A stretch of DNA of 64,000 bases from Membranipora membranacea (Eukaryota; Bryozoa; Gymnolaemata; Cheilostomatida; Membraniporidae). The stretch lies in assembly GCA_914767715.1 (NCBI GenBank), contig OU612071.1:7113493-7177492 (forward strand). Reading direction: 5' to 3'. The translations under genes were made by a program, and so were the position numbers. Below, piece after piece: positions 38,201 to 48,547 of this stretch; positions within the stretch are counted from its first letter, which is position 1; each line of letters begins with the position of its first letter. The notes below the pieces were generated by a model. That model saw only the letters and a list, made by a program, of their open reading frames with translations. It had not been told where the DNA came from and made no database searches.

Positions 38201-39525
38201 AAACCTGAAAACGCAAGTAAAAGACTCTAGCGCACAACATGGTGTTAATAATATGTCTTGCATCATAATGCTGATCGACGACCTTTGAAAGTAATATTTT
38301 AACTGAATGTTGGTATTCAGTTTGATGACATGATCATCGGCACGAATAGCTTTTCTTGAGGATTTTAAAATTACCGGGAAAGTTTTGGAATAGTTAAATA
38401 CAAGTTTATTAGCTAAGCACCAATTTTCTACTTTGTTCAATTCTTGTCTTACAAGACTCATGGTCTGTATGAATTATATTAGTGTCGTCTGTAAACAGAA
38501 TGTAATTCAATAGTATGCGCTGCATTCAAGAGGTTGTTTATGTAAATCCAAAATAATAATAGTGGCCCCTGGAACCTTGAGGTACCCGTATGTTGATGTC
38601 AACGAACTGTTTTGACTTTCTGTGAGAGATGTGGCATAGGTTAAAAATCTATTAAAAGGTGGCTTTCTGCCTATTTCTAAATCCAAACTGGCAGTCGGTT
38701 AAAATTGAGTTGGTCTCTAAAAAAATCAATGATCCGGTTATAAAGAATTTATTCAACAATTTTCAAAACAGTGGTAAGATTGATACTGGGTGTTAAATGT
38801 TAGTACTTTGTTTGTTCCCTTTTTCTAAAATGAGTGTCACATGTGCAATTTTTAGGCAGTCTAGGAGCACAAAATTTTCATTGACAAGATTCACCAACAT
38901 TGTGTTGATAATCAGCTTGTTTTCTCTGCTCGCTTGATCGATTGAAGTGATTTGGTCTGGTCAAGTGGCTTTTTTAGTTTTCCAGTTTTAAGATTATCAA
39001 CTACAAGCAGGATATCAGTGCAATCAACAACATAAAAACTGAATTTGGGTCTAGACTCGCACTCAATTTGAGGGGCAAAATATTCAGAAAAATGAGCATC
39101 TGTAGGTGGCATTTTGCTGACAAGATTTGAACTGACACTTGTGAAGAATGTGTGAAACTGTCAGAACTATCCGAACCATCGATCATAATTTTTTATAAGT
39201 CTAATAATACACTCACATCCAAGGTTTTTCATTTCTATCGATCTCTGTATTTCTATTACAGAACGTGTTTTAAACCGCCCTCTCCAATAGCTTTGTTCAT
39301 CTATTGGCTCTGATCCGCCACTTGCCGGGTGCTTGCAGCAAATCAACCCAACCCTATTATATTTTTATAAATATAATCATTTAATGCTTCAAATGCAGAA
39401 AATATATATGCGGGATGTAAATATGGGAACAGGGTGAATGTCTTTTCTTTTAACAAAATAATGTTACTTACATTGTTATTGCAGGCAGACTTAACAACAA
39501 ATACATCCTCAACCTTGAAAGTTAG
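32147..39525 (-). CDS. Array of tandem 51-54-nt phase-0 mini-exons coding 17-18-residue repeats
   Basis: Seven mini-exons share acceptor (t/c)tag or cag, donor GTAAGT and phase 0-0: 39525-39472 (LTFKVEDVFVVKSACNNN), 36036-35986 (LTVGIHAPFLDLDCNSS), 34480-34427 (LTVQVGDMPVLEIHSNSL), 33996-33943 (LTVQSEDLLDVKLDCITA), 33383-33330 (LTILWRDLLDPELHCYTS) and 32876-32826 (LTVLRYALVLDLDCHSS); an eighth-type copy, 32200-32147, has lost its acceptor AG. Consensus: L-T-[VIF] at the start, hydrophobics alternating through the middle, often D-L-D-C, and S at the end. Flanking intron DNA is also repeated (phrases such as ttttctgagcatc and tgtcacatttctgtca recur), so the units arose by tandem duplication. 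The repeat is short and beta-like; I cannot name the fold. No start or stop exon is visible, and the array may be the downstream part of the caspase-linked locus. Confidence 0.55.
32826..32876 (-). other. Mini-exon, 17 codons
   Basis: Codes LTVLRYALVLDLDCHSS, with acceptor tgttctag and donor GTAAGTAAGA. Confidence 0.5.
33330..33383 (-). other. Mini-exon, 18 codons
   Basis: Codes LTILWRDLLDPELHCYTS, with acceptor tgttctag and donor GTAAGTTAGA. Confidence 0.5.
33943..33996 (-). other. Mini-exon, 18 codons
   Basis: Codes LTVQSEDLLDVKLDCITA, with donor GTAAGTTTTG. Confidence 0.5.
34427..34480 (-). other. Mini-exon, 18 codons
   Basis: Codes LTVQVGDMPVLEIHSNSL. Its closest relative is 21891-21944 (LVVHVGEVPVLKIHSKSL) in the other array, so matched positions were duplicated together. 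Confidence 0.55.
34650..34940. repeat. SINE-related fragments
   Basis: Positions 34660-34700 repeat the sequence at 19500-19540 (gcggcctc.ccaataaggcac, then tttcgccg). At 34876-34935 the minus strand has a B box GGGTTCGAGCCCC with tRNA-like spacing. Confidence 0.45.
35243..35390. repeat. Interspersed repeat family, copy 1
   Basis: Shares long blocks (gggctgcccctaaaga, gcatcctagaggtgaggc, cctcctaatc) with 42200-42400 and 55558-55790. It carries no ORF. This copy is cut off after cctcctaatc. Confidence 0.7.
35986..36036 (-). other. Mini-exon, 17 codons
   Basis: Codes LTVGIHAPFLDLDCNSS. It is nearly the same as 32826-32876 in its last ten codons, including the shared gaggaattgcagtcaagatc pattern on the plus strand. 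Confidence 0.55.
36262..36483 (-). repeat. tRNA-derived SINE, copy 2
   Basis: The minus strand begins with an intact A box (GATGGCGCAATCGGTTAGCG, about 36381-36400) and a B box (GTGGGTTCGAGTCCC, about 36326-36340), followed by a non-tRNA body ending ggtatacc. It is a better-preserved copy of 19118-19335. A piece of its body repeats at 36667-36712. Confidence 0.75.
36667..36712 (-). repeat. Partial SINE body
   Basis: Identical to 36266-36311 (ggagaggtatacacccgagg onward) but without the tRNA head. It could be a truncated insertion or a local duplication. Confidence 0.7.
37606..38262. repeat. Large imperfect palindrome within the LINE
   Basis: The left arm (37606-37850) is the reverse complement of the right arm (37985-38262). 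Paired blocks include aagacatattattaacacca, catttgaacaattagg, ccccttggtagcttctc and ctaagcat.agtcat. The right arm is LINE coding sequence, so the left arm is an inverted duplicate of it. Confidence 0.7.
38093..38145. repeat. Pentanucleotide microsatellite (ACATG)n
   Basis: About ten units of catga/acatg with one substitution (atatg), lying in the right arm of the palindrome near its outer end. Confidence 0.9.
39472..39525 (-). other. Mini-exon, 18 codons
   Basis: First repeat after the linker exon at 40041-39934. It has the acceptor ttttttccag and the donor GTAAGTAACA. Confidence 0.55.
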
Positions 39526-39933
39526 CTGGAAAAAAATGTAATACGACTTGATGATGGTGAGAAACAAGAGGGAAGGTGAAGAAAGCAATTCCTCCATAAC
39601 GATTCCCATGTGTAATTAGTTGAAAATCAAGAAATGAACAAATATGAAGCAGCTTTCTTGAACTACTTTTAAAGACAATAATAACTTCCTAAAATACAAA
39701 ATGTTGTAAAATCATTTTCTGAGCATCTGCATGTCACCTTTCTGGCAACAGGGAGTTTGACCCAAGTCATTACTTGTCTCAGTAATCTAAACAGTCTACA
39801 CAAGAGCCGGAATGAATCTAAATAATTCTATTTGAAACTAAGATGAGGGTATTCTTCTCTGGTCTCTGGTTTTTTATGAGCACATACATTTGTATGAAAT
39901 CATAAACTCCTATCAATCAAAAAAGCTACTAAC

Positions 39934-40041
39934 CTGATACCGGTGGACTATTCTCTCATCAATATGCCCCTCACCAAGAGTTGATCCATTGTCGGAAGAA
40001 GGACTATTACGTACTTTCAGCGGCAGTATGATTCCAGCTGC
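39934..40041 (-). CDS. Linker exon of module set (36 codons)
   Basis: Phase 0-0, acceptor caaaag, donor GTTAGT. Codes AAGIILPLKVRNSPSSDN and ends DERIVHRYQ. Its position between the large exon and the first mini-exon matches 23457-23537. Sequence similarity to that copy is weak, but length class, order and acidic end agree. Confidence 0.5.
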
Positions 40042-40405
40042 CTTTTGAATAAGAAAGTCAGATGATGGGCATCGTTTAAGAGGGGCAAATCATGTTCGCA
40101 AAAGATGAGAAGGTAAAAAAGCAGTCCTTCCTTTTCATATTAATAGCCATTTTATACATATTTTAACCCATTTAGTAATGATATCTCAAGCTTTACCAAT
40201 TTTGTTGCAGAGTTCATTGAAGTAGTTGCATTCTTATTGCCATTTCAGGGTACAATCAAATTATTATCACAGTAAACGTGCAGCCAACATACATAAATCA
40301 CAATACTGATAAATTTGTTGCATATTGTTGCTTGCTTAGGGTCACCATAAATGATCATTTCAGAAACAATCCCTGTACGTTTATACAGAGCAGCAGATAT
40401 CTTAC

Positions 40406-40615
40406 CCCTTCCAGCCCCTCGGACTCTTTTGGTGAATTTTCACTTATAGTCCTGTTCATGTACAGAATATTCTTCCCATAAAGCCCGTCACTTGTCCTTG
40501 CCTGTCTTGCGAAATTGCTGTCTGAGATTGCTTTGTTGACAAACTGACTCCAAACAACAAGATCATCAAAACGATTGAATACTGGGGTCTGCACTTCCGA
40601 CATATCTTGAAAGTC
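40406..40615 (-). CDS. Large module exon, 70 codons
   Basis: Phase 0-0, acceptor tattctag, donor GTAAGA. Begins DFQDMSEVQTPVFNRFDDLV and continues WSQFVNKAI. It aligns with 45246-45428 (ELQEISETKPDLFKDLADLF, RQFADKA) and 23915-24112 (IFKDFADHF, SQFAEIA), with the shared core F-x-x-x-x-D-x-[FV]-x-x-x-Q-F-[AV]. The first half looks helical. No family recognised. Confidence 0.55.
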
Positions 40616-41308
40616 CTAGAATACAAATCAATAGGCATTTGTTCCGGTAGAAGGCACATTGTAGAAATTTATAGATATCACTAAAATGGAGCTTCGTAAG
40701 TGTGATAGGAGTGCCTATCACAACAGAATGCCATCTTTTCAATTATGCAGCTTGCTAACTAAGAGTAATTGGGTAAGATCAAAAACTGCTGACCAATCAA
40801 ACAGAAAAAAACATAGCAATGATAAACCGTACAAAATCAAGGATCTGAAAAGGCCTAGAATTGGTTTTCTCCCCTCGTTTGGATGATACCAGAAATATTG
40901 AATTAACAACATTCTCATTTGTGATTTACAGCTCGATGAATGAGCGATGACGGCATGAAACATAGCCCTAAAACATATGCCTTCATGACCCCAGCCACTT
41001 TTGAGGTTCCATTATTCAGCATGTCTTCTACTAGAACTACATAGCCTACAGATTGACCTACACTGCGACTAATACACTCAACTGTTACATCAACCAATGT
41101 TCACTTGCTAGCTGCTGATTAACTGTTAAATTGAAAAAAATAATGCTCTGAGGATAATGCAAGAGGGAAGGTTCATCTTTGTCAAGCAATTTTTTGACAC
41201 ATTATAACACACTTCCTATGCTCACAAATTAAGTTTGGCCTTGTTTGACATGTTATACTCAAAACCGCCTTTAACCTTTTTCTGAAACCTGTATCTTCAA
41301 GTACTTAC

Positions 41309-41366
41309 CAGAGTTGGTTGATAGTGAAACAAGTTTATTGTTGCACCAAGCATCAGCAGCTGTGGC
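41309..41366 (-). other. Possible 58-nt exon
   Basis: It has a strong donor (CTG|GTAAGTACTTG) and acceptor (ttcttaag), but 58 nt is not phase-compatible with its phase-0 neighbours. It may be a decayed or unused exon. Confidence 0.25.
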
Positions 41367-41782
41367 CTTAAGAAATATAACAAAAATATCAATTAGCCAG
41401 GTGTGGACGCAGGGAATTTCAGAGATTTCACTTCAGCTGAGGTATATTTATTGCAGACTTGTCTATCATTGTTGTCTTCAGGGCAATTTCTAGTTTGCTA
41501 CTTTAATAATTTACCTGCTGTTATTTAAGGATACAGCCGGCTAGGGGAGAATTTTCACCAATTGGTTGGTTTTATTGTCTATCTGATGAGCGAGAGAGCG
41601 AAAAGCAGGCAGATCCAACACATTGGCTGGCAGTATCTTATACATGCTTGAACATTACATTTACTGAAATCTCTCAGGTTGCCTAGTAGGAGAAATGCTA
41701 TAATGATAGCACTAACAGCATTAATCTACACAATTCTCAGGCCAAGGTTTTACTTCTGATCAACATGTGTTGGACAATTTAA

Positions 41783-41942
41783 TTGACTCACCAGAACGAT
41801 ATAACCACAGGTGTAGCTTTTGCCGACACTGCCATCACTATCTGTTTAGATATCGTAAGTATCGAGTTGCTCTTGAGACTTGCTGCTGAACTAGATACAG
41901 TACCCTGGTGTTACCAGAAAAATAATGATGATGCAGAAACAG
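41783..41942 (+). other. Possible plus-strand exon
   Basis: Reads MTHQNDITTGVAFADTAITI and then an amphipathic, Leu-rich stretch (IELLLRLAAELDTVPW) to the strong donor ACAG|GTAAGTAC. An acceptor-like tcaccag lies just upstream. No partner exon was found on the plus strand. Confidence 0.25.
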
Positions 41943-42189
41943 GTAAGTACAGGTTTGAGCCAGTTTCCTTTATCAGATTATTTTGTTCATATTGATGGAT
42001 ATTAAAGATTGCATAATAATTGTTTATTGTAACGCTGAAGCCTTGTACCCATATGCTTGCGGTCGCTCGGAGTTTAACTCTCGCCGAGGTACCTGAATCT
42101 TGAGCACCACTTGGCCAAAATTTACGGTGTAGACTGCTGCATGTCATCAGAAGAGTGTGGTAGCGCCAAACTTCCCCGAACGTTGCTGT

Positions 42190-42400
42190 TTAGTAAGAAA
42201 CAGAAGATTGGGCTGCCCCTAAAGACGGATGCAAGGTGCCCTAAATCCTCATACTCAGAATGTGATACATCCTAGAAAACTAAAAAGCATCCTAGAGGTG
42301 AGGCCATAGAAGACCTCCTAATCATGAGTGTGCAGCAAGCTGCCAAAACTGAACTGGCACTAATCAGCCATTGGCAGTGACACTTTGATCTTAGCCAATA
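42190..42400. repeat. Interspersed repeat family, copy 2
   Basis: Collinear with 55570-55790, including the 3' part (gagtgtgcagcaagctgcca, ttgatcttagccaataggcc) missing from copy 1. More diverged than the other two. Confidence 0.7.
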
Positions 42401-43483
42401 GGCCGAGAAGCGATCGTTGCTGTGCTATCGGAATGTTAAGGTTAGTGTGCATCACAATGCCGATTGTGGTTTTAGACTGTGGAAAAATCAAGTGTAAATA
42501 GTTTCTTATATACAATCTTTGGATATGGTGATCACATTGTGATAATTCAGCAGTGGATGTTAAAGTATTCAACATCGAATTAATAGATTAAACATGATTT
42601 TAGAATAAAATGTCTATTAAAAAGTTAAGCAGCTACAAGTTGACTTATGTGTTGCAAGAATAATATGCAAGCTTTTGCTCGACAAAGCGATTTTCAGAGG
42701 GATTATTTTAAGTTGTCTTCTTTTTTTCAAATTAAAGACAATCCTTAAACTTTCTTATATCAGAATATTCTTAATTGACAACTGTCATAATCCTATTGGC
42801 TGGGGAATGAAAGCTTTCACAGTTTCCGTCAGTTGCATGCAGCTCGCTAGTGCACTGATCTATCTGAATTTGGGTCACAGACTGTGAACACTGGAATTTA
42901 TTCCTCTCTCTCAGGAATTACTATTGAAGAATGGTATGGAGACCCATCTATTCCCTGCAGCTGTGTAGGTCATGTGACCTTTAGGGTTGATGAGCTCTGG
43001 TACGCTCTGCGGTAGTCAAGGTCGGGGACCTAAAAACTCTGGTAAGGGTCAGCGACGCCAGAAAACTGTGGCGTGGGCTGCAGTCCTCTTCAGGAGTGGT
43101 AAAATACTACTCAACTATATCTGAATCTTAGCACGGTTGTGATTTGTTCACCAAAACTGTCAGGGTACTATGTTCCCTAATCCTTTTATAACACAACTTA
43201 TGTACTTATTACCAATCAACTCTGAGCTCTATATCTTTATGATTCTAACATACAAAATATATTCAATCTCACACCATTTGTATTGTTATATAATTAGGGA
43301 GAATAAAAAATGCCTCTATCCCAGCATACAGTTTTCCATTTTTATAGGTCGGGTTATCACTGATATCAATGTTATTTATGCACCGCACAATGCAGCACAA
43401 CAGCAACCATCGCACATGGTACAACAGCGTGCAATCCCAGTACACAGCCAGCCCTTATATGCGTTCGGATGACAAACACGCCC

Positions 43484-44670
43484 ATAGGCGTTCGTTAAGG
43501 GGGTGGGTGGGAAACTAGGAAGCTCTGTTTTTTTTGCAATTATTATCACTTTTTTAACACCTGCACCTGTTTACAGCACTTTTGCCTCATTTCTAACCCT
43601 GTTTATTCAGATTCCTCATAAAATAACATAAATGTGCAGACATTAATGGTTGTCTTCTACCATGAAGGCTCGCAATAAATATCCTTAAAGACTTTGTTTG
43701 AGGCTGCTCTTTTGTATCACATCTTATTCTCCATATTTTATTCTATCATGTGAGCGATTTTCAGCTTTATAATCCAAATATTGAGGAAGTTATGGCCTCT
43801 CAAACTTCCAAGGTGACGGCAATCCCTAGGGTACGTCACTAATATTGATGATCAAAATGTTCAAATCTGTAACGGTCTCGAACCCAGGTCCAAATGGCTT
43901 TGCAGGCGACGCCGCTATTTCTTAGCTATAGTTGGTCCAAGTGGTGTGATGGTAGCGTCGTTGCCTATAGGTATTGTGACCCGGGTTCGATTCCCACCCA
44001 GGTCTGAATTTTGATCATCATCTTATCTGTGTGATTATTAGTATATTAACTAATAACTCATAATGTCTATGCCATATGTCTATGGTTGTGACATACCCAG
44101 GGGAAACATCCGCTTATTCCCAATGCCGATTGAAGACAATCACCCTGGAAGTTTGAGAGGCCATAACTTCCTCAATATTTGGATTATAAAGCTGAAAATT
44201 GCTCACATGATAGAATAAAATATGGAGAATAAGATGTGATACAAAAGAGCAGCCTCAAACAAAGTCTTTAAGGCTATGTTCTATGTTGCAATATGAGTAT
44301 GTCTTTTATTTTTTCCTACATTGTCCCATACCAATTAAATAGATGAGGATAAAATCTGACCTATTCAAATAGAACCTCAGTCCTAACTCATTTTACACAA
44401 GCTTGCAGTCTCTGCAAAGTGCCATGTCTGAGAATTTACAGACATGGGAGAAGACAACCTTTAATAAGTCTGCACATTTATGCTATTCTATTGATGTTTC
44501 AACAAAGTTTATGGTCTAAGGTATGAGAAATCTGAAAAACATTGTTAGAACTCCCTGTAAAATGGGATAAAAGTGATGTAAACAAGTGCTAAAGTTTAAA
44601 AAGTGATAAATTGCAAAAAGGAAGTTTCCTAGATTCCCACCACCCCTTAACGACCGCCTACGGCCGTGAT
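43484..44670. mobile_element. Foldback element with inverted tRNA-like core
   Basis: Left arm 43484-43860 is the reverse complement of right arm 44140-44670: the block 43685-43810 pairs almost perfectly with 44150-44275 (aagttatggcctctcaaact and its complement), and the outer ends pair as ggcgttcgttaaggggg and ccccttaacgaccgcc. Between the arms are two tRNA-like heads in opposite orientation: plus B box GGTTCGATTCC at 43983-43993 with A box near 43941, and a reversed B-box-like cgaacccaggtcc at about 43879. It looks like two SINE-type copies joined head to head, or a foldback transposon. No ORF serves mobility. Confidence 0.7.
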
Positions 44671-44806
44671 CGCCATCCCCAACGTTTTAAAGGGCTGGCT
44701 GTGTCCCAGTATATGCGAACATAATTACAGGGTGGATCGGGGACAATCAGGGAGCTGCATCCTAGATAATCCCTGATCATTCTTGATATATGGGCATGAG
44801 CCTTAA

Positions 44807-45217
44807 ACCACTGCTGCCACAGATGGGCTTTGCCCAGCATAACCACCGGTCAAAAATTTGAATAGAGAGTTGTGGCATCAAAACATCTAGCCAGTAGCTT
44901 TGAATGGAGTTATTTGAGCCCTCAAAATATAAGGAGTATCTTCTTCCCCAGCCATCCACCATTAGTGATGACATATGTTGAGCTTGACCAATCAGGTGCC
45001 TTTAAAACCTAGCTGAGATCCAACCTGATTGGTCAACCTCAACATATGTCATCACTGATGGTGGATGGCTGGGGAAGAAGATACTCCTTACATTTCGCGA
45101 GCTCATATAACTCCATTCAAAGCTACTGGTTAGATGTTTTGATGCCACAACTCTCTATTTAAATTTTTGACTGGTGGCACTGCTGGGCAAAGCCCAGCTG
45201 TGTCAGCAGTGGTTTAA
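44807..45217. mobile_element. Long hairpin (about 190-bp arms)
   Basis: Sequence from cttaaaccactgctg at the left pairs with cagcagtggtttaag at the right, and inner blocks pair without long gaps: gcatcaaaacatctagccag / ctggttagatgttttgatgc, and gaagaagatactcctta / taaggagtatcttcttc. The loop near 44995-45020 is short. This is typical of a foldback MITE. It ends about 30 nt from the donor of the exon at 45246. Confidence 0.8.
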
Positions 45218-45245
45218 GACAGTCTAGAAGCATAAGAAGACTTAC

Positions 45246-46125
45246 CTCAGAAGCTGGGTATTGATCACCATTGGTATAGTTTTGTTCCCACTGGTCCTCC
45301 CTAGGTGCTTTTGACGGTCTTTCAAAGTTGTTGTCTGCATTGGCCTTGTCGGCAAACTGTCTCTCAGTGAATAGGTCTGCAAGATCTTTGAACAGGTCAG
45401 GCTTTGTTTCCGATATCTCTTGCAATTCCTACAATACAAATTGTTAGGCGTTTGCTCTGTATACAATACAAATTGGTAAGAGTGTGTAGATATTGATAAT
45501 GGCTGCAACAAGTAAAGCTAAAAGCCATCGTATATCCAAATCAGACAAGTATAATTCATTTATTACCTTAAGTATTTGCTTTACATCCGCATTGGCATCT
45601 AGCGCGCTTTGTGTCGCCTCTGATGATGTCTCTTTACATGCAACATCCATGTAGGATTCTGTTGTGTCAGCTTCCATGCAGCTAGCCTGGTCCCCTACTT
45701 CAATACACTCAGATTTAGCTCTGTCTAGATGTTTCTAAAGGCAAACAAAAGTGAATATGAACATAACAAATAGGAACTTGTGTCAACAAGTTTTCTTTTC
45801 AGATGTAACACCTAAATAATGTTTAAACTGTATGCCATAGATTGAAAATTTGAAAACATGTTTGAGGAGCAATGCAGAATGTTATATTAACTCTCTTTAA
45901 CAAGGTTTTTTTTTGCAGGGCTGTTGGTTCAAAGACACTTAATAGACTTCATACCTGGCAAGAAACACTGAGGTCAGTGTCCTTACAAGGACCTAGGGCC
46001 GGATGGTTGCTGACAGCCGCAGTCTCTTGTGTGCTTATTGTTTCATAAACATCATTGTCATCACTAGAGGCTAGTCTAACAGAGAAGGCTGCAGCTGCCA
46101 TTGATGTTTTAAGAATGCTGCGAAA
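45246..46125 (-). CDS. Three phase-0 exons downstream of the caspase
   Basis: Exons 46125-45955 (57 codons, FRSILKTSMAAAAFSVRL, Ser/Thr/Asp-rich), 45734-45567 (56 codons, KHLDRAKSECIEVGDQ, acidic) and 45428-45246 (61 codons, the module type also found at 40406 and 23915). All are multiples of three and phase 0, with good borders. They join in frame to the caspase donor at 47117. Alternatively the ATG in the first exon (MAAAAFSVRL) starts a separate protein. Either way the order continues leftward to the linker and mini-exons at 40.0-32 kb. Function unknown. Confidence 0.6.
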
Positions 46126-47099
46126 CTACAAAAACATCATAAAAAATACAGATCAGTCACTTAGTTATCATGTAATAAGCAAAACTGACATGGTTAAGTT
46201 TTTTTTATTCTTATATTGGCATTGTTATCATGAAAGTGAAATTTATCTCAATCCAAACCTCAAAAAAATCTCATTGGGAGATGATTAAGCAGCCTCTCTA
46301 AAACTTGAGGTATGAGGTGTTCATGGGGCATAGTGCTGTACCAGCCCAATTACCTATCACTTCTATCTACTTGGGAGAACTATATAAATTCATAAATGAA
46401 ATTATCTACTATTATAAAATTTATTCTGACAACGAAACTATATTTATTTTGAACTTATTTGGAAAAGAATGGAAATTAAAAGTATTTTGAAGTGGTAGCT
46501 TGTTAGGTTGGCACAGCAATTAGGCCCCATGAATACCTCATAGCTCTTAGATGAGAAGGGAGGACAATTGCTAACACTATTCATTATTTTAACCCAGAAC
46601 TGCTCTGAATATTCTAAATGTGAAAATATTACATAATTACTGCAGAACTAGTTGCCAGTAGATATATTGCTGTGGTCCCTCTGAAGTATTTAAGCAAAAT
46701 GAACAAAAATAGTGTGAGCAGTTTGAATGCTCATGAATGCTTATTTATGATATTTGCTATAACCATGTAACCATTGTTAGAATTTTAAGAGGATGCAAGA
46801 GAATGTGTCCTTCATCCTACTTTGTCTATGAGGATGCATCTCCCCTATATATGAGTTTTCCAAAATATGGCTAAAATTTATGCATTTTCATTTGTAATAA
46901 CCACAGGGCCCCGGGCCTGCCGGAGCCTAGGCGGCCCCCTACCTCATATTTTCCACTTCTTACACTGCATGTAGATGAAATATGTAAGCCTTGGTTTATT
47001 TTCATGTCCTTTTTTTCCTTTTTTCTTGCACTTATGTCACTCGAACTTCAACAACTGATTCGCAGACAAAAAACATTTGTAAATACTTTATATCGAAAA

Positions 47100-48327
47100 T
47101 TATTTTGGTAAACTCACAACCATCCTTCTGTGCTCTCGATTTTCGACCTCAACCACCGGAGGAAGAATTAGATCTTTTCTTAGGGTGTGACGGTAGTCAA
47201 CAATCTGATCTGGGTATTCTGAAGCCATTGTAGTAACAGCCTTGTTGATCATACTCCTAAGTTCTGTTTTGCCGTCAGCGAACTCAAGTTGACCTGATAG
47301 ATGCCTAATTAGCAGTCCCCTTTCAGACTGCCCCTGAGCTACTGAGGACACAAGTAGGAGCATGTTTTCTCTCGGAATGTTGAAGTACACCTTCCCAATT
47401 GGCGAACCTTGGTGAGCCATATCCATATCACTGCTTCCTAGAGTAGCATTTACATGCTGACATGTTTGGACTATGAACACCTGTTAAAAAACATTTAATA
47501 TTGTGCGCTACAAAATGAAGCTACATTACTTTGATTAACCAAACTCACAATTATGATCAATAAGCTTAGCAAATGCAATGTGCTAGTCAATAGTGCCAAT
47601 GATCATGGGATTTCCCACTTACCAGGGGTATATGGCTAGGCAAACCTCTGTGAAGCTGCAGAATTATGTCATCTATAGGCAGACCAATATCATCCTTGTC
47701 ATAGATCATACCCATTTTTCCATGAGACATGATTGCAACAATAAGGAGAGAGCATTCTTTGCTAGTTTTAATGTCATGCAATTTCCCTTGAATGGTTTTT
47801 TTAAGATGATCCCATTCGCACCATTCAACAGCATCAACGCAACCATCGATCCTTTTCAACGCTCGTACTAAATTGTCCGATTCATCTTCTGCCCCCTCTC
47901 GATTGTGAGAATTCCACAATATGAGTGATTTTACATTCGATAACCTCTGGTCGAATGGAATGATATAGCGGTGCTTGCAAGACTTGGCGAGTAATTCGAT
48001 CATTTCACCAGTCATTGGCAGATTATCAATGAGGTTATCATAGTCATACTGTTGACCTGTGAAAGAACATTAAAGATTTATAGCTCATTTATTTAAGGTT
48101 TTCTGACATGACGGCCTACAGGGATGTATCACAAGAACTGACATTTATTATTAAATCAATTATACCTCAGTGCCCTCAACGATCTTGGTCTGTGATAGTC
48201 AACTTATTAGTATGAGAGTCTGAAACTTCAACCAGATTCCTACTCCAAATTCTCGTAACAGTATATAGAGATGGATAAAGGCACATTGCGTTGCTGCTTT
48301 CCGCTTACCTGAATCGAAGTTGGCCAT
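47100..48327 (-). CDS. Caspase-like cysteine protease
   Basis: Exons 48327-48309 (MANFDS), 48056-47623 and 47480-47100. The p20 part has the P1-pocket Arg (NREGAEDESDNL), the catalytic His in MSHG and the catalytic Cys in QTCQH, where most caspases have QAC-x-G. The p10 part follows (GLLIRHLSGQLEF) and ends near YRHTLRKDLILPP. The prodomain is only about 45 residues with no CARD or DED, as in executioner caspases. The usual SWR segment, which supplies a substrate-binding Trp and Arg, is not present between LLLVSSVAQGQS and ERGLLIRHL. Reading through the last exon gives VSLPK and TAA at 47100, with AATAAA at 46995-47000; a strong donor GTGAGT at 47117 offers an alternative join to 46125. It would act in cell death or immunity, or be a regulator if inactive. 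Confidence 0.8.
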
Positions 48328-48547
48328 CTCAATTTTTGCAATATCCTGATTTCATTATTTCAGACCAGTATCTTGTATTTCTCGCTCTGAAGCAATTAAA
48401 GATTTGGGGGTTAAACATGGATACGATATCACAAAATTGCTGTCTAAAGTGTTTAGGTAGATTATCGTAACCTCACACTTGCCATAATTACAGAACATTC
48501 TGTGGAGGTATTGTTCAAAGGTGAGATGTCCCTGTGCAAAAAATTAT

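Larger units (their letters stand above)
37006..38960 (-). mobile_element. Decayed LINE, reverse transcriptase and 3' region
   Basis: Minus-strand pieces in different frames follow the order of a non-LTR polymerase: FWIYINNLLNAA and ILFTDDTNIIH (the catalytic F-x-D-D motif) near 38490-38560, LNKVENWCLANKLVFNYSKT at 38360-38440, then YPHLLYGLEFWGQASK near 37420-37460, and YNTSTRNLPTKRPKT near 37180-37230 at the tail. Stops, frameshifts and the palindrome at 37606-38262 disrupt it. It is not functional. Confidence 0.7.

Noticed and set aside
19341-44010. Functional tRNA genes at 19341, 36380 and 43941
   Set aside because: A and B boxes are present, but I could not form an acceptor stem, and the sequences continue into repeated bodies. 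They are SINE heads.
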